DNA of 64,000 nucleotides from Euglena gracilis (GCA_039621445.1 CP154956.1:46295291-46359290), one strand, 5' to 3'. Counted from the first letter of the stretch, positions 27,565-39,245 are shown. Translations and numbers: made by a program. Notes: a model not told the origin generated them from the letters alone.

Positions 27565-30500
27565 ATATATGTATATATGTATATATGTACATATATGTGT
27601 GTGGAAAAATGTATGTATATATAATACCCCCCCCCCCCACACACACATGGCAAGACTAGCTTACTGCCCCCCCCCGGGGGGGGGAGGTCCCAGTGGTTTA
27701 ATCTGGGGGTGGGTTCCCACTTCTTTCACCAACTCCAATTTTTGGATTTCGCGCCCCGAGAAACTCATTGGATTTTGATTTTTTCTGCCTCGCGCCGCTC
27801 ACACAGCACCTGTCAGAGTTTCCCCGGAGGGCGGGGTAGGGTCACAGTGGTGTAATCTGGGGGGGGTTCCCACTTCTTTCACCAACTCACAATTTTTGGA
27901 TGTTCGCGACCGAGAAAGAAACTCATTATTGGATTTGATTTTTCTGCCTCGCGACGTCACACAGCACCTGTCAGAGTTTCCCCGGAGGGCGGGGTTGTAT
28001 ATATTTGGGCGAATTTCAAACCCCCAGGGGGGTTCCTATGTGGGAGGGTTATATCTGGGGGTTACTCTGGTGGTAAAACCACATCCCCGGCTTGACGGGG
28101 GCGGCCTAGCTGCGCTTTTGCAACGAACCATTGACCAAAGTTCAAAATTGAATGGGGCACCACTCTTTTTAGTGTTGGGGTTCACAGATATATATTAAGC
28201 CGATCCTGCTCAGCGTCGTTCGATTGTTCTGCAGGGTTCTCCGTAAAACCCCAAAGTTTCCATGCTCATTGTTCTTCGAAAAAGAGATTTGTTTTTTTTG
28301 ACAGTTGTCCGATTTATGCCTATGAGGTCCAGTTCAGGTGTCGACACCCGGGGGGGGGGGTAGCCAACCTGTGCAGGTTTCTCGTCTCCAACCCAGTCCG
28401 CCACCCCAAGGCGTCTGGCATGAATGCAACAACCGCAGTGCGCTCAGCCACATGCATGGTTGCATTTGGCTGGCAACTGGCTGCCACCGGACATTTTCCG
28501 ACCCGGGTTCCCCTTTTTTTTGCTCCTGGTTGCTGCCGCGATAGGCCAGGGCTACCACCGAAACAGACGCAGCTTCCTCCATCGCGTCCTTTTGGGGCGT
28601 GATGCATCCCGGGCCCTCAGCAGCCGCCTGGCACCGCGTGATGGAGGGGATGCTGAACGCCCGCACCCACCCCAACATCGCGTACTGGAACAGCATCCGC
28701 TTCCACCCGGTGTATGCCCTCCTCGAGCCCAGGGGCCGCCTGGCCGTGGAACGGATACTCCGAATGGCTTCCGTTTCTGCCTTGCCTTGGGGCCGATTTT
28801 GGCTGGAGGTTGCCAGGTGGGACGGCATTTCTGGGTTTCTCCGTTTGTTTTTCTTCCTGTGGCCGCCCCTCTGAGACAACCTCACTGCGACAGCTTTTTG
28901 GGACCATTGGGTTTTTTTTACAAGCAGGGGGGGGGTGGGGGCTGCTTTCACTCTGTTCGTAATTTCTGCTGTCTTCTTCTTTTCTGTCGGTTCACCACCC
29001 TTCATCAAGGAATGGAAGAATTGCAGAAAAGTTGCGTAAAGGGAAAAATTGTGGAAAATTACGAAAAATTAGTGGAAATTGGAAAAAAATCTTGCAATTT
29101 CGGCAATTTCCCGCAATTTGCACCAATTTTTCCTTTACGCCATCTTTCTGCAATTTTTCCATTCTTTGAATGTTTCACAAGGGAACCTTTTTTAACCCCC
29201 CCCTTGAATAGAAGCCCCCGGGGGCTACTATTCGGAACGTTGGTCGAAAACCGAGGGGGGGGCTTCTATTCGGGGGGGGGGGGCACTATTCGGAAAAGTG
29301 GTTGAAAACCAGGGGGTCCGAGCATTATCGAAGAAATTTCTTTGTGCTACTTTCCAAACCATGTCAAATTTGCTGCAAATGGTACTCTTGTGGATGGATC
29401 ATTAAACGTAAACTCACCCAACCCTCATTTAGAGGTATTGCAAAAACTGGAGCCTTTTTTTTTTCTAGGCATTTACCCCCACAACCCCCACCCCCCTCCC
29501 CCCCACACCCACGAGGAGCGGGCTACTATTCGGGGGGGGGGGCACCATTCGGAATTTTGGTTGAAAACCGAGGGGAAGGGGGATTCTATTCGGGGGGGGG
29601 GGGGCACTATTCGGGGGGGGGGGCTTCTATTCAGGGGGGTTTAGGTGTTTTGTTTGTTACTTTGTTGCAAATTTGTGAAATTTTGCAAATTTTGCGCAAA
29701 GTTTGACAAAATTTTGGAGATTCCTGGGCCTTTTTTATGTTTCTTGCTTACTTTTGCTGGGAAATAATTTAGACTCACAAAAATTCTGCATCCTGGACCA
29801 GACATTTTACCTGAGACCAAGCTTTTTGTCAATTTTTCTCATTTTTGTTGTTTCCGGGCAAAAAATTACATATTTCTAAAATCACAATCACACATTCCCA
29901 ACAAAAATCATGTTTTGGGTATTAATGTTGGAAAAAGTGTGGATTACAGCTCAAAACATAGACCAAGGTTGTTGTGGAAAAAAACAATTGTGAGATTCTT
30001 CTGGGTCCCTCTAGCGGAAGTGTACATATTCCCAAAGCCGCAGCTTCTCTGCAGATTTCCGCAATTGTCCAGAAGGCCTCGCATGTCAATCCACCCCCTG
30101 CCCTGTGATTTGGCAGCCTGGGGCCAAGCACCTATAGCTAAAATGGCCTAAAATGGCCTAAAATGGCCTAAAATGGCCTAAAATGGCCTAAAATGACTTT
30201 TTGACCCCCTATAGGTGGGGGTCCCTAAAATGGCCTAAAATGGCCTAAAATGGCCTAAAATGGCCTAAAATGGCCTAAAATGGGAAAAATTTTGTTGCAC
30301 AACAATTTTTTTTTGTGAACAACTGGGGCCATTCAGGTACTGACTTTTGGTGTCTTTTGTCAATGTGGACTGCGAACAGTGGATTTGGTGGAGGAGCACT
30401 GCCCCGCAAGACCCTTTTTTTTTATTATCCCAGCTAATAATAGTATCAGTCCCCAAATCCACGGTCCCCAACCTTCTTTTGGTAGCTGAATTTTGAAGGT

Positions 30501-33500
30501 GTGGACAGCAGTATTTTTCTTACTCCCATGAGTAAGTTTTCTTAGTCCCATCCTTTTTTGGTGTGCAACGATGTCTGCTTCGCAAATAATGAAACAGTGC
30601 AAATTTGGAATGAGGCGTGGGGAAAAAGACAGAAAAAAATGAAAGACGTTGGAAAAAAACTCAATTGAAAGAGGTGTATCGTTAGGTATTGGGGATTTCT
30701 TCAAATCACGAACCGGCACAATTTTGGGGATTTTCCAAAACCACAAATAATCACGCCGAATGATCAAATGACCTAAACAACTACAAACAATTATGAATGA
30801 GATTCTCTCTTATTTATGAACGTGTTCAGAGGGTTTTCTTTTTAGTATTAATTTTCTCCAAGGGGGAAACCAAATAGAGAAGAGGAATTGTTTTCAGCTT
30901 TGCCCTTTGATCTCTGCAATCGCCAAAAAAGGCCCAAATGGCTAAAACAATGCCAAAATTAAATTGAATCTCACCAGGCAACAGCATCAAATTTGACGTT
31001 GGACCGAAAATCCCCAAATGATGTCCAAGGTTGGGGCGTGGGTGGGGTCTTATATTTGGGGGGAGGTTAAGGCTTGGGAGTCAATCTTCAGGTACCAACT
31101 TTGTATGCATAGACCCCCCCCCCAGAGTTTGGCTCCCCTCCTCCTTCCATTCACACTTGGATCCTTAATTTGTGTATCTTGGCCCAATTTTTTTTTCAAA
31201 ATTTTTGGCTTTTTTTGTGCTGAAAGTTTGACACTCGTGCAAACTTGCTCTCCCATCATCGCGTCATAGTGGCCTGTGAAATACCCGACAAAAAAAAGTC
31301 TCCACTCATTACCCTCAATTCCCCCACCTTCTCGAGTTAAACCCCTCAAAATTGCTGCACACACAACACACAACCTAAAACTTTGGGAAACAGAGATTTT
31401 GGACCAGATGGGAAAAATATAAGCCATGTGCAGACAATGAAGTTGAATTATTCCCCCAGAAAAGTCAGAATCCCGCAAAATGAAAAAAAGAAACAAAAAA
31501 GAAAGCGAAATCCCGCAAAATGGTATAGATTTCACAAAATACTAAAAAACTAGGCACTTTTTTGGTCAGACAAATGAACACTTTTAACATTTGTCCAACG
31601 TTTTTTTCCTGAAAATTTTTCACTGCCACAAATTCTTACTGTTCAGAATTCCTCTATGGGGCATGAATTAAGATTTGTTGAGCTTCCCATTGTTTTGATC
31701 CAGTGTTCATGAATTTTGCATGCTTTTTTGGATGTACATTTCTCATTACTGAATAAGAGAAGGTTCGCACACGTTATTATGCAGTTTTCGGGACAGAAAT
31801 GACGCAAAATTATGATTTTCAGAACCCCCACCTATACCTTAAAATGGCCTAAAATGGCCTAAAATGGCCTTAAATGGCCTAAAATGGCCTAAAATGGCCT
31901 AAAATGGCCTAAAATGGGGAAATTTTTGGGCTTGACTATAGGTGCTTGCCTGGGGCCGGTCCCTGCCGTTCGATGCTGCTGGGGGTGGTGGCGTGCCGCG
32001 GCGTGATGCTGGACACGGAGGCCGACAAGAAGACCCAGGAGGACCAGACGGGCCTCTGGGGCAGCCTGAAGACCTCCCCACTGTGGCCACTGCTCGGCAT
32101 GGCAGCCGTGATCGCCCTGCAACCAGAGTGGCCCCCTAAAACTTTTTAATCCCCCCCCCAAAGTTTGCTTGGGTTTGTGACCCCCTCCCCGCAGAAAACA
32201 GGAATGGGGACTCGGCATCGAGGAGGATGGTGTCCCCTTGCAGAAAGATGGGATTTTTTTTTATAATAAAAAGCTGTGCCCTGGATCCGGCCAGCATCGA
32301 TGGTGGGTCTGTGAGTATCCGCTTTCTTTCATGGATATTTGTTTCGCAGTTTTTCACAAGTTCCGACGTTTGCCTTTCCAAGTTCACAAAGGATTTCATA
32401 ACATTGTGAGGGGGAGGTGAAAGGACTTGCACAACAAGAGGGAGTTTTCATCCACAAGGCACACGTCAAACAAGAATTTTTTTCTTTTGACTCTCTGTGA
32501 CCCTGCGTGTGTTCACTGTGATGCTTACAGCATGCTGGCTCAGCGGCAGAGCATCTCAACTACAATTGTGGGGTGGATTCCTGGCAAGCACATTATTTAT
32601 TTTTATTTTTTGTTATTTTGTTATTTTGGGGCCCTGCCAACAGTCTGTGTGAAAGGACTTGCCCCCCCCCCCCCAAAGCCATTCAAGCATGCTTGCAAGT
32701 AACCCCCTACGGCTTATCCCCCCCCCCGCCGTCACCGGCGGTCACACGGTTTCCCAGGAGGCTGGGGCAGGGGCTGGTCCGCTGGGGGCCGCCCTGCCCC
32801 CGGGCGTGGGGGGTCCTGGGGCTGAACGACGCGCTGACCCGCAGCCTGCTCTTCCTGCCGCTGCCCCAGGCCGCCCCCGCTCATGTGGTGGGGAGGGGAC
32901 GGAGGTGGACCGCGGGAGGAAGGGCCACGGAATGGGTCCCCGGTTGGCTAGACCCCATTCCTCTGCCCAATTGTCCACTTGCTCCCCCGCCCCCTGTTCC
33001 GGGGGAGCCGCCTGCCACGGTTCACCCAGTTCCTCGTGACCGCCCATCGCCAGACGCTGCGGGACACACCTGCGGAGGGGCCCACGAGGCACAAGTGTTT
33101 TGTTCGTTGGGTGGGGCTTCGGGTGAAAGGGTTCAAGCGGTGCAGCTGCACACTGCAGCCAAACATGACTGGGTGTTGGCTGTGCTTTCGATCTTGTCGT
33201 GCGGTGCACACACCTTTTCCACCGGATGTACCCCCGCTGCCCTGGATGTCGTTTCCCCGTCACCCACGCAGCCGCCTACCCACCTTCGCGGGCCTCTCGG
33301 GCCGAGCAGCCGTCCCTCACCCGGGCCCTGGCGTGGGGCCCCCTGACGTACCTTGGCGCCATCAGCTTCCCCATCTTCGTGCTGCACGGGCCCCTCGGCC
33401 AGCTGCTGTACAAGAAGGTGATCGCGTCCCTCTTCTTCTGGCAGCCGTACAACTCCCGCCCAGAGGGTTCCAATGATACACCGTTCACACACAGTCTTAA

Positions 33501-33930
33501 TGCCTGCCGGAAATGGGTTTGTTGGGTTTTTGCCAAATCCAACAAAGATATTTGAGTGTAGCTGAGAAGGGTGTCGTGGAACAAAAAAAAACATATTTAT
33601 TTTAATAACACATATCTAGGGTTTTCAAAGTTGTATTCTGCCAAGCCAGGTTTGCCGCAGTCAATTTGCTTTCCGACGGTCGCGCCTGGCTGAGAAGAAG
33701 GGCCTTTCAGTGTCGGGAGGGCTTGGCCGCTCTCTGGGCGCCTCTCCCGAGGCCGGGGTCGCTGGACCCCGCTGGCCCCAGGTGTGGTTCTTTGTGCTGT
33801 ACTTGGCCCTGACGGTGGCCGGGGGCGCCCTCCTGCAGTGGGCGGTGCTGTCCCGCAAGTGGTTCGCGGGCAGCCTTTGCTTTGGTCCCTCACCCAAAAG
33901 CCTGTCACATAATCTGCTAGGCGGTCTTTG
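18995..33930 (+). CDS. Acyltransferase 3 family membrane protein, at least 13 exons
   Basis: AT3 (OafA/YrhL-type) proteins are multi-pass enzymes that move acyl groups onto sugars or other acceptors. Approximate exons: 18995-19237 (possible start, one membrane helix), 19265-19749, 20031-20163, 20580-20757, 21108-21149 (HGGLSLTLTH), 22128-22209 (QSWFPLHAEVWNAPTWFLSA), 22848-22932, 26600-26678, 28598-28733, 31949-32120, 32770-32875, 33010-33080, 33285-33455, 33782-33930. The first core helix reads SIRFFLILYIVCGHF, giving the family R-x10-H motif with the catalytic His. Next come TQINVVVGAFFVLSGYVAGY, SPMFLYADWYYNGPVKAL, ILLLPRLAYSYDLGVW, THPNIAYWNSIRFHPVYALL, YLGAISFPIFVLHGPLGQLL and a last helix WFFVLYLALTVAGGALLQWA, all in family order. 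Introns carry many repeats, including two large elements (23396-26108, 30125-31948). Family call firm; exon edges and start approximate; acceptor substrate unknown. Confidence 0.85.
20205..20450. repeat. G/C-run repeat, GGTCCGGCCGGGC family
   Basis: A G tract, GGTCCGGCCGGGC and a C tract are followed by CCCGAAATTTTTTGAAAA, a GTGGGTCCC block and GGGTGGGTGGGTGGGG. The same order occurs at 42350-42630, and partial copies are visible at 20757-20925, 47455-47530, 50400-50520, 51085-51140 and 54050-54180. It lies inside an acyltransferase intron. No terminal repeats or target duplications could be fixed because of the homopolymers. Confidence 0.7.
21150..22127. other. Acyltransferase intron with AT-rich tract
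   Basis: It contains an AT-rich stretch (21310-21470) of ATATTACAT units, then the foldback element 21469-21890, and more ATTACATATT repeats to about 21980. No coding signal. Confidence 0.6.
21469..21890. repeat. Foldback element, CAAATATAA word
   Basis: The ends are TAATATAACCCCCCC at the left and GGGGGGGTTTATTA at the right, an imperfect inverted repeat. The word CCCCCCAAATATAA occurs at least four times near the left end and again inverted (TTTTATATTTGGGGGG) at the right. A CCGGCGCGAAGCGCCGG hairpin lies at about 21574-21591. Related elements with other words lie at 29192, 41101 and 61344. Confidence 0.8.
23735..23945 (+). repeat. 107-base tandem pair
   Basis: Two copies share GAAAACCATTT, CCACAAAGACGCCATGTCCG and GTTTACCCGT/GTTTTCCCGT blocks about 107 bases apart, with a partial third start at about 23935. 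Inside the composite element. Confidence 0.8.
23970..24150. repeat. G-run/C-run hairpin
   Basis: About 100 bases of GGGGGAGGGG-type sequence, then GGCCGCAGGCC at the centre, then the C-rich complement. The single strand would fold into a long G/C hairpin or G-quadruplexes. Confidence 0.9.
24379..25650 (+). repeat. Coding-like minisatellite, DADAGQ unit
   Basis: About 1.27 kb of GATGCAGATGCTGGACAA units (18 bases, with 12-base variants) forming higher-order blocks that include GATGTCGTGGACGCAGATGC. In frame 1 it reads DADAGQDADAGQNA; the other forward frames read MLDKMQ and CWTRC types. All are open because the unit lacks stops. A short non-repetitive patch interrupts it at about 25280-25395. 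No start signal, homology or flanking exon borders support translation, so I call it a minisatellite, not a gene. Confidence 0.9.
27255..27620. repeat. (CACC)n and (AT)n microsatellites
   Basis: CCCACC/CACACC repeats at about 27255-27302 and an (AT)n/GTATAT tract at about 27531-27622, separated by mixed sequence. Intronic. Confidence 0.9.
27687..27997. repeat. Tandem pair of ~153-base units
   Basis: Units starting at 27687 and 27839 share GTTCCCACTTCTTTCACCAA, TCTGCCTCGCG and CACACAGCACCTGTCAGAGT with a few small differences. The tail GTTTCCCCGGAGGGCGGGG ends both. Intronic and non-coding. Confidence 0.85.
29010..29164. repeat. Long imperfect hairpin, ~70-base arms
   Basis: The left arm starts GAATGGAAGAATTGCAGAAA and the right arm is the complement of GAATGGAAAAATTGCAGAAA. 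Pairing continues through the GCGTAAAGGRAAAAATTG region with few mismatches, leaving a small loop near 29090. It directly precedes the foldback element at 29192. Confidence 0.85.
29192..29646. repeat. Foldback element, CTATTCGG word
   Basis: The left end TTAACCCCCCCCTTGAATAG and the right end CTATTCAGGGGGGTTTAG are inverted. The words CTATTCGGGGGGG and GGTTGAAAACCGAGGGG are repeated four to six times with intervening unique DNA (29340-29465). Same plan as the elements at 21469, 41101 and 61344 with a different word. Confidence 0.8.
30125..31948. mobile_element. hAT-like element with CTAAAATGGC subterminal arrays
   Basis: 1824 bases. Perfect 13-base terminal inverted repeats, CAAGCACCTATAG and CTATAGGTGCTTG. 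Perfect 8-bp target duplication CCTGGGGC at 30117-30124 and 31949-31956. Each end carries a 10-base-period array of CTAAAATGGC, split at the left by an internal CTATAGGTGGGGG block and bounded at the right by CCCCCACCTATA. The interior is AT-rich without transposase. It sits at an intron/exon border of the acyltransferase gene: the right duplication is the first sequence of the next exon. Confidence 0.95.
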
Positions 33931-35959
33931 AATTTCCCTCTGTGGTTCTGGGGCACCAGGCCTCATCTTTATTTCATTCCTCATGTTTTCGGTGCCGGGT
34001 GTTGCGACATTCAAAAAAGACACTCCCTCTGCGCAATTGCGATTGCGATTGCAATTGCAGGGACAAGCCAACTGCATGTTTTGTGCGTGTTTGGCCGCCT
34101 GAGATCCATGAGATGGTGGTTTTTTTTGGAGACATAGCCGGAGCCTCCTGGAGCCTCTGCATAAAGAACTCAGTGGAGGCCTCTGGCAAGAGGGAGGTCC
34201 AAACAGCTAGGGACCCATTTTGGTCACGGATGGGTGGTTCTGGGCGCGCCACAAAACAACGGCGGCATCTGTCTGTCTCCGTGCGCTGGACAACAAAAGG
34301 ACCCAGAACGCCCCCCCCCCCCTCCCAGCAAACCACAGGCTGCCGGGGAATGCCACGAAGTCCGCCACCACGTCCCTCAGTTCTCTGTTCTGATCGGCTC
34401 GAGTGATGTGAGGCTGGGAGGGGCGGACAGGAAGAAGAAGGCAGCGTTTCTCCCCTTCACAATTTGTTACTGGGGGCTTGGTGCTTGCCGTCCCCCAAGC
34501 TTGCCGTCCCCCAGTCAGTCAGGTGGGTAGGGCCAGGGATCATGGGGGTGGCACCGCGGCAAGGTGCGGCCGCGGCCGCCACCGTGGGCTGGAGTGGCCG
34601 CCCCACCGCAGCTGGTGCCGCGGTGACCGCGTTGGCACCTCACAGTAACCCACCTGTGGGGGTTCCACCATTGCGACTGCGGAAGTTCGCTGGAATCGTT
34701 GGCGGTCTGGCAAGCCGGTCGATCTGTGCTGACATATGTCTTTCCCTGCCCGCTGCCTCCTCTTCCTGCCACCGCCATTCTGTACATAGCACATACCGCT
34801 ACGTTCATGTGTTTGGGCGTGACCGAGCCGTCCGCCACCAAATGCTTGGGAGCCCCTGAACCATCCCCCGAGCCGCCGGGCCCGCCGAGGCGGCACCCCC
34901 CCCCCCGCCTCCCCCCCGCCTCACTGGTGCAGCCGCGGCACAGCAGCCCATCCCACTTTCCGTTTCATACATCTGCCTGATCTCTGCTTGCCTCAGCCGC
35001 ACCTGTCCAATACCACTACCACAGATGACTTGTTTCATGACCTCACCGCCCAGATGCTTGGGGTTCTTGTCGAAGCAGGCTGTGGCTGGCGGTGCGGTGG
35101 TTGTCAAGAAAGAGTTCAACTGGGACTTCTTTGAAACCGTTTTCGTAGTTTGTCAGACACATGATCGTTTTTTGAAGCCTTGCACAAGCTGCACATTACC
35201 CCCAAGTCCGTGCCTTTTAAATGAATTATTGTGTCAGAAGTGCTGGGCGGTGCGGATCGGAAGCCACAGATGTAACCATACGCATGGCATGGTGGCCTAG
35301 AGCCACACGTCGAGAGCTGTTGTGGAGATCCGCTCCTTGCTTGATATCAAACAAACTGCCGAGCACTTGTCATGTCGCCCTGCAGTGTGATCTTGGTAAG
35401 CTAGGGGTGGTCAGAAATCAGCCCAGGGCAGTACAAAATGGGCCATATCTGGAGCCAGGCGTTCAGATGGTGGCTTTTATGGGTGAGGGTCCTGGGCTTA
35501 CCCATAAGAGGGTCCTGTGTTTTTTGAGGTCCAATTCCTTTAAGGACCACTAGTTTGGAAATTATTTTGATATTTTCGATTTTTAACCCAAAATGGATCA
35601 AAATGGCTGAGTTCAAACAGGCCAAACGTACAGAATTTCGAGCGAAACGACCTTAAAATGGCCATTACTTGGGCCAGCCGTGGAGTTTCAGGGAAATGTG
35701 CCGTTAGAAAGGGCGTTCTAAGGGCTTTGTTTTGGTCGCCGGACATTTCCTTTGATTTCGCTTCATTTCCGAGACAGTTTGGAAACATCGATTTTTTTAC
35801 CCATAACCAGCCCAAAATGGTTTCCCAGGAAAGGACCAAAAATGGCCGAAAAGTGGCTTTAACTTGGGCTGCACGAAGAGTCGGGAAAAAAAAAATATAT
35901 CAACCATGGTTAGATAGGGCATTCCCAGGGCTTCATTTTTGTTTCCTGGACATTTTTGA

Positions 35960-37100
35960 TTTTGCCTTGGGCGGCGCGAATCGCGCCAATTTTTTCACAA
36001 TTCCTTCGCGTTTGAGTTGCGGGGGTTTCCGCTTAGCCGACCCCACCTGTTTGGGGTTAGGGTTAGGGTTAGGGTTAGGGTTAGGGTTAGGGTTAGGGTT
36101 AGGGTTAGTAACCCTTGAAATTTTTAGGAGTTGATGTGAACTGAAAATTTTGAGCCGTTTTGGGTCTATTTTGGGCATTTTGGCAAAATGCCTATTTTGG
36201 AAATTTATGGCTGTTTTTGGGGGGTTTGGGAAACAACGACCTGGAACACCTGGGCCCCGCAAAACTGAACATATTTTCCCCACCCGTGACTATCTCCAAG
36301 AAAGACACTGAAAATTTTTGTTTGAGGCAGCACAGGAACAGAACACAACTTTTTTTTTTGAAGTTTTCGCAAGACAGTTTGCATGCGGATCTCCGCGTTC
36401 ATGAATGCATGAAAGGTTAGAAAGCTTCATGCACAGCTGCCAAGAATGGGTGCACATGTTGCATTTTTATCTTGTTTGGTGGATGGTGCTGTGGTGGGGG
36501 TGCAGTACACTCGGCAAATGAATGACTTGGGCGAATTGTGGATCTTTCAGGTGGAAACCCGCACAGAAGTGTTTTAGAAATGAGAAAAGTTTGTGTTTGT
36601 TGACAGGAAGTGGGAATGGGAAGTGGGAACGCGCTGAAACCTCCATAAGTCAGTTGTTAATGCGAAGTTGTTAATGAACAAGTTTGGGGGAAGGGGAGGG
36701 AGCGTTTGAGACGTTCACTGACGGTGGCAGTTTAATTCCCTTTCTTTTTTTTTTTTTAACATGGGTCTCTGCCCAGATGTGCGGTTGACAGAAACCTGCG
36801 TGGAGCTAGTTGCCGTCCCGATGGGTTGTGTTTGTGATGTCTCGGTGTCCCGACGTGTCTGGTGTGTCAGTGAGGCACAGCAACATGATGTTTGAAGGTT
36901 GGGCTGGACAGGCTGAAAGGGAGCTGTGGCTGCTGTACCGGGGCAACAAGCACAGGAGTGGGCGGAAACCCGCCTGGCATTTGAACAGGAGGTGGACACC
37001 CTCCGAGGTGGATATGTCCCCCCTGGCTGGTGGTGAAGGTGTCGTCTGCAGGGATAGCGTGTATTAGTTGCCAAGCCGGGCTGCGGTGCGGTAGAGCTGC
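35960..37100 (+). repeat. Dispersed repeat, copy 2
   Basis: Partner of 6038-7830 in the same orientation. Shared blocks run from CCGCTTAGCYGACCCCACCT through TTTTGGCAAAA, GTGGGAACGCGCTGAAACCT and AGGGAGCTGTGGCTGCTG to GTCGTCTGCAGGGA. It is shorter than copy 1 and carries the GGGTTA array. Confidence 0.8.
36054..36107 (+). repeat. Interstitial (GGGTTA)9 array
   Basis: Nine perfect GGGTTA units, identical to the TTAGGG telomere repeat of many eukaryotes. It is not a chromosome end: it lies inside a dispersed repeat whose other copy has one GGGGTTA at the same place, which points to local expansion. Confidence 0.97.
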
Positions 37101-38944
37101 TATTCAATTACTGTCCCCGACGAAATGGCAGAGTCGAAACTGGGGGGGGGGGGCTAATCCGACTCATTTGGACCCTTGTCGGCTGAATACCTCGGGCCTG
37201 GCGGGGAGTTGGGGGGGGGGTAAAACGGAGGTGATTCGGGGAGGGGGGAATTTCGAGAACGTGTCTGGGGTGATGGTGATAACCTACGGTTTCATTCCCA
37301 ACCCAGAGGCGGGGGGTCCAACCCCCGCTTCTTCCCTCGGTGAGCTTTGTTCATATTCTAAAGAGATAAGAGCTCAGCGACCCTAACTGCAGGTTTTATT
37401 TACGCCTGTCGGCTTGACCGGCTTTAATGCGTCGCTTGATTGCAACTGTCTGTGGCCACAGGTTTGTCCAAATCCGACATTGGTTGGAGGCCAGCCGCCA
37501 CCCAAGAAAGAGAATTAAAAGCATTCGACTTTCCTCAAAGTCCAAAAACAAAACCCCCCCCAACCTCCCGCACCACCCCCCCCCCCCCCCCCGGGCACGG
37601 GGCAACCATCCCGGGAGCTGCCGGTTGTGCCTGTCCTCCTCTGGCACTTGGCTGGGGCTGTCGTCCATCACCGTGCCATCCCCTTCTTTGTCTTATCAGC
37701 CGCTCTGGGATGGGCTTTGGAAGCCTCTGGCTCATCCTGTGCCTGGCGATGGGCCTCGTGATGCCCACAGTGAGCATTAGCAGCTTGGCCCTTATCCGCC
37801 CATTCGCAACAACCGACTCGGCGGGCCACCGCGTGTTGTGCTGGAGGGTTGTCCTGGGGTCGCGGCACCGTGCGTGCGATATGGGGGGAAATATGCACCG
37901 TGCAGTTTTTGCAGTTTTTTGCAGTTTTCACGTTTTGGGTTTTTTTGCAGTTTTTTTGCAGCTCTTTTTGCAGTTTTTTTTTTGAGATTTGATTCCAGTT
38001 TGCGGAAACCTGAGGTGTCTGTTTTTTTTGGTGCTGGATTATATGTTTGAAGGGTGTTTCTCAAGAAAAAGCACCATCTGTTCATGAATTGTGTTGTCTA
38101 CAGTTATCCCACCAATTGTCTTGCCCCCAACTGTCTTGCCAACTGCCTTGCCTCTTAATATAACAGAGATTGGTTGGTGTAGCCTCCATTTCAAAAAACA
38201 GATTGTTTCGGTGACAAGACCACAATTACTGCCCAACCAAAATTGCTCCAATTTCCAGCCTGTGGTGACAGATGTCACGATGCATATTTTGGCAAGCGTC
38301 ATTTGCACACTCCTGAGCAGATTCAACTATTTATGTTGGGATTCCTAGGGACTAAATACAAAAACTGTTTTTTTTGTGCAAATTTTGGTTGAAGTTGGAT
38401 TTGAGGATTTCGAAATTCGTGGTTCCGCAAAGGAGCACAAGCTCCTGAAGAAGATTGGGTCTTGCCCCAAGCATTGTGGCCATTTCACACAAGCCAAATG
38501 CTTCAAAGAGCAAGAAGTTCTTTCTTATTTGCAAGAAATTCCCAGATTGTAGACCATTTGGCAATCCCCTGAGGACAATGTTCAAAGTTTGTGGTGGTTG
38601 TTGTAGATTTTTTTTCATCGTGACACGGGGAAACTGCACTAGGTGATGGACCGAAAGTTCCGAACTGAACATGCCCTGCAAGAAATGAAGGCATTGAAAA
38701 TTTCTGAAATGTGCATTTTCCCACATTTATGTGCAGTTTCTCCCCCCCTGGATATGGCCCGGCAAGGGGGGGGGCGGTTCAATTTTTCTGCATTTTTGTG
38801 CCTTTTTTAAATCCTGTATTATTAATAGGATTTTTTTTTGCATTCTGCTGGTGAATTGACAAATTTATATTTGAAAAATACCTATTTTCATTGTTCGGGA
38901 CGTTTCCAGATTTCTGTTTTTTTTTGTTGGGGGGAGGAAGGGGG

Positions 38945-39245
38945 TTTACCATAGGAGGAGGCACTAGCTCAATCATTCGAGCTCGAGCCTCCTCGAATGA
39001 CGTTTGAGGAGATTCTTGAGCCCTCCCACGTGGGGAACGCAGGGCCCTGCAAACTGTTGTCAACGGGACTTGCACAACAAAAGGGAGTTGTGCACACAGG
39101 GCACACAGTACACTTTTGTTTGCACAATTTAATTATTCTTTGCCATTTTTCGGGGCCCCGAACCACCTCGAACGCGCGTTTGAGGAGGCTCCAGAGCCTC
39201 CTTGAATGAACTTGAACCTCCATTATGGGGTTGGAACCTCCTCCT
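38945..39245. repeat. Degenerate foldback relative, CTCGAATGA word
   Basis: It starts CCATAGGAGGAGGC, has CATTCGAGCTCGAGCCTCCT and TGACGTTTGAGGAG near the left, and GAGCCTCCTTGAATGAACTT and GGAACCTCCTCCTGC at the right. The layout resembles 9330-9716 and 47530-50329 in decayed form. It lies just before the first exon of the next gene. Confidence 0.6.

Noticed and set aside
34535-34990. GC-rich open frames after the acyltransferase gene
   Set aside because: Open on both strands, with no conserved motif and no clear splice borders; likely composition only.
36054-36107. Chromosome end
   Set aside because: Only nine units, flanked on both sides by a dispersed repeat that has another copy in the window.
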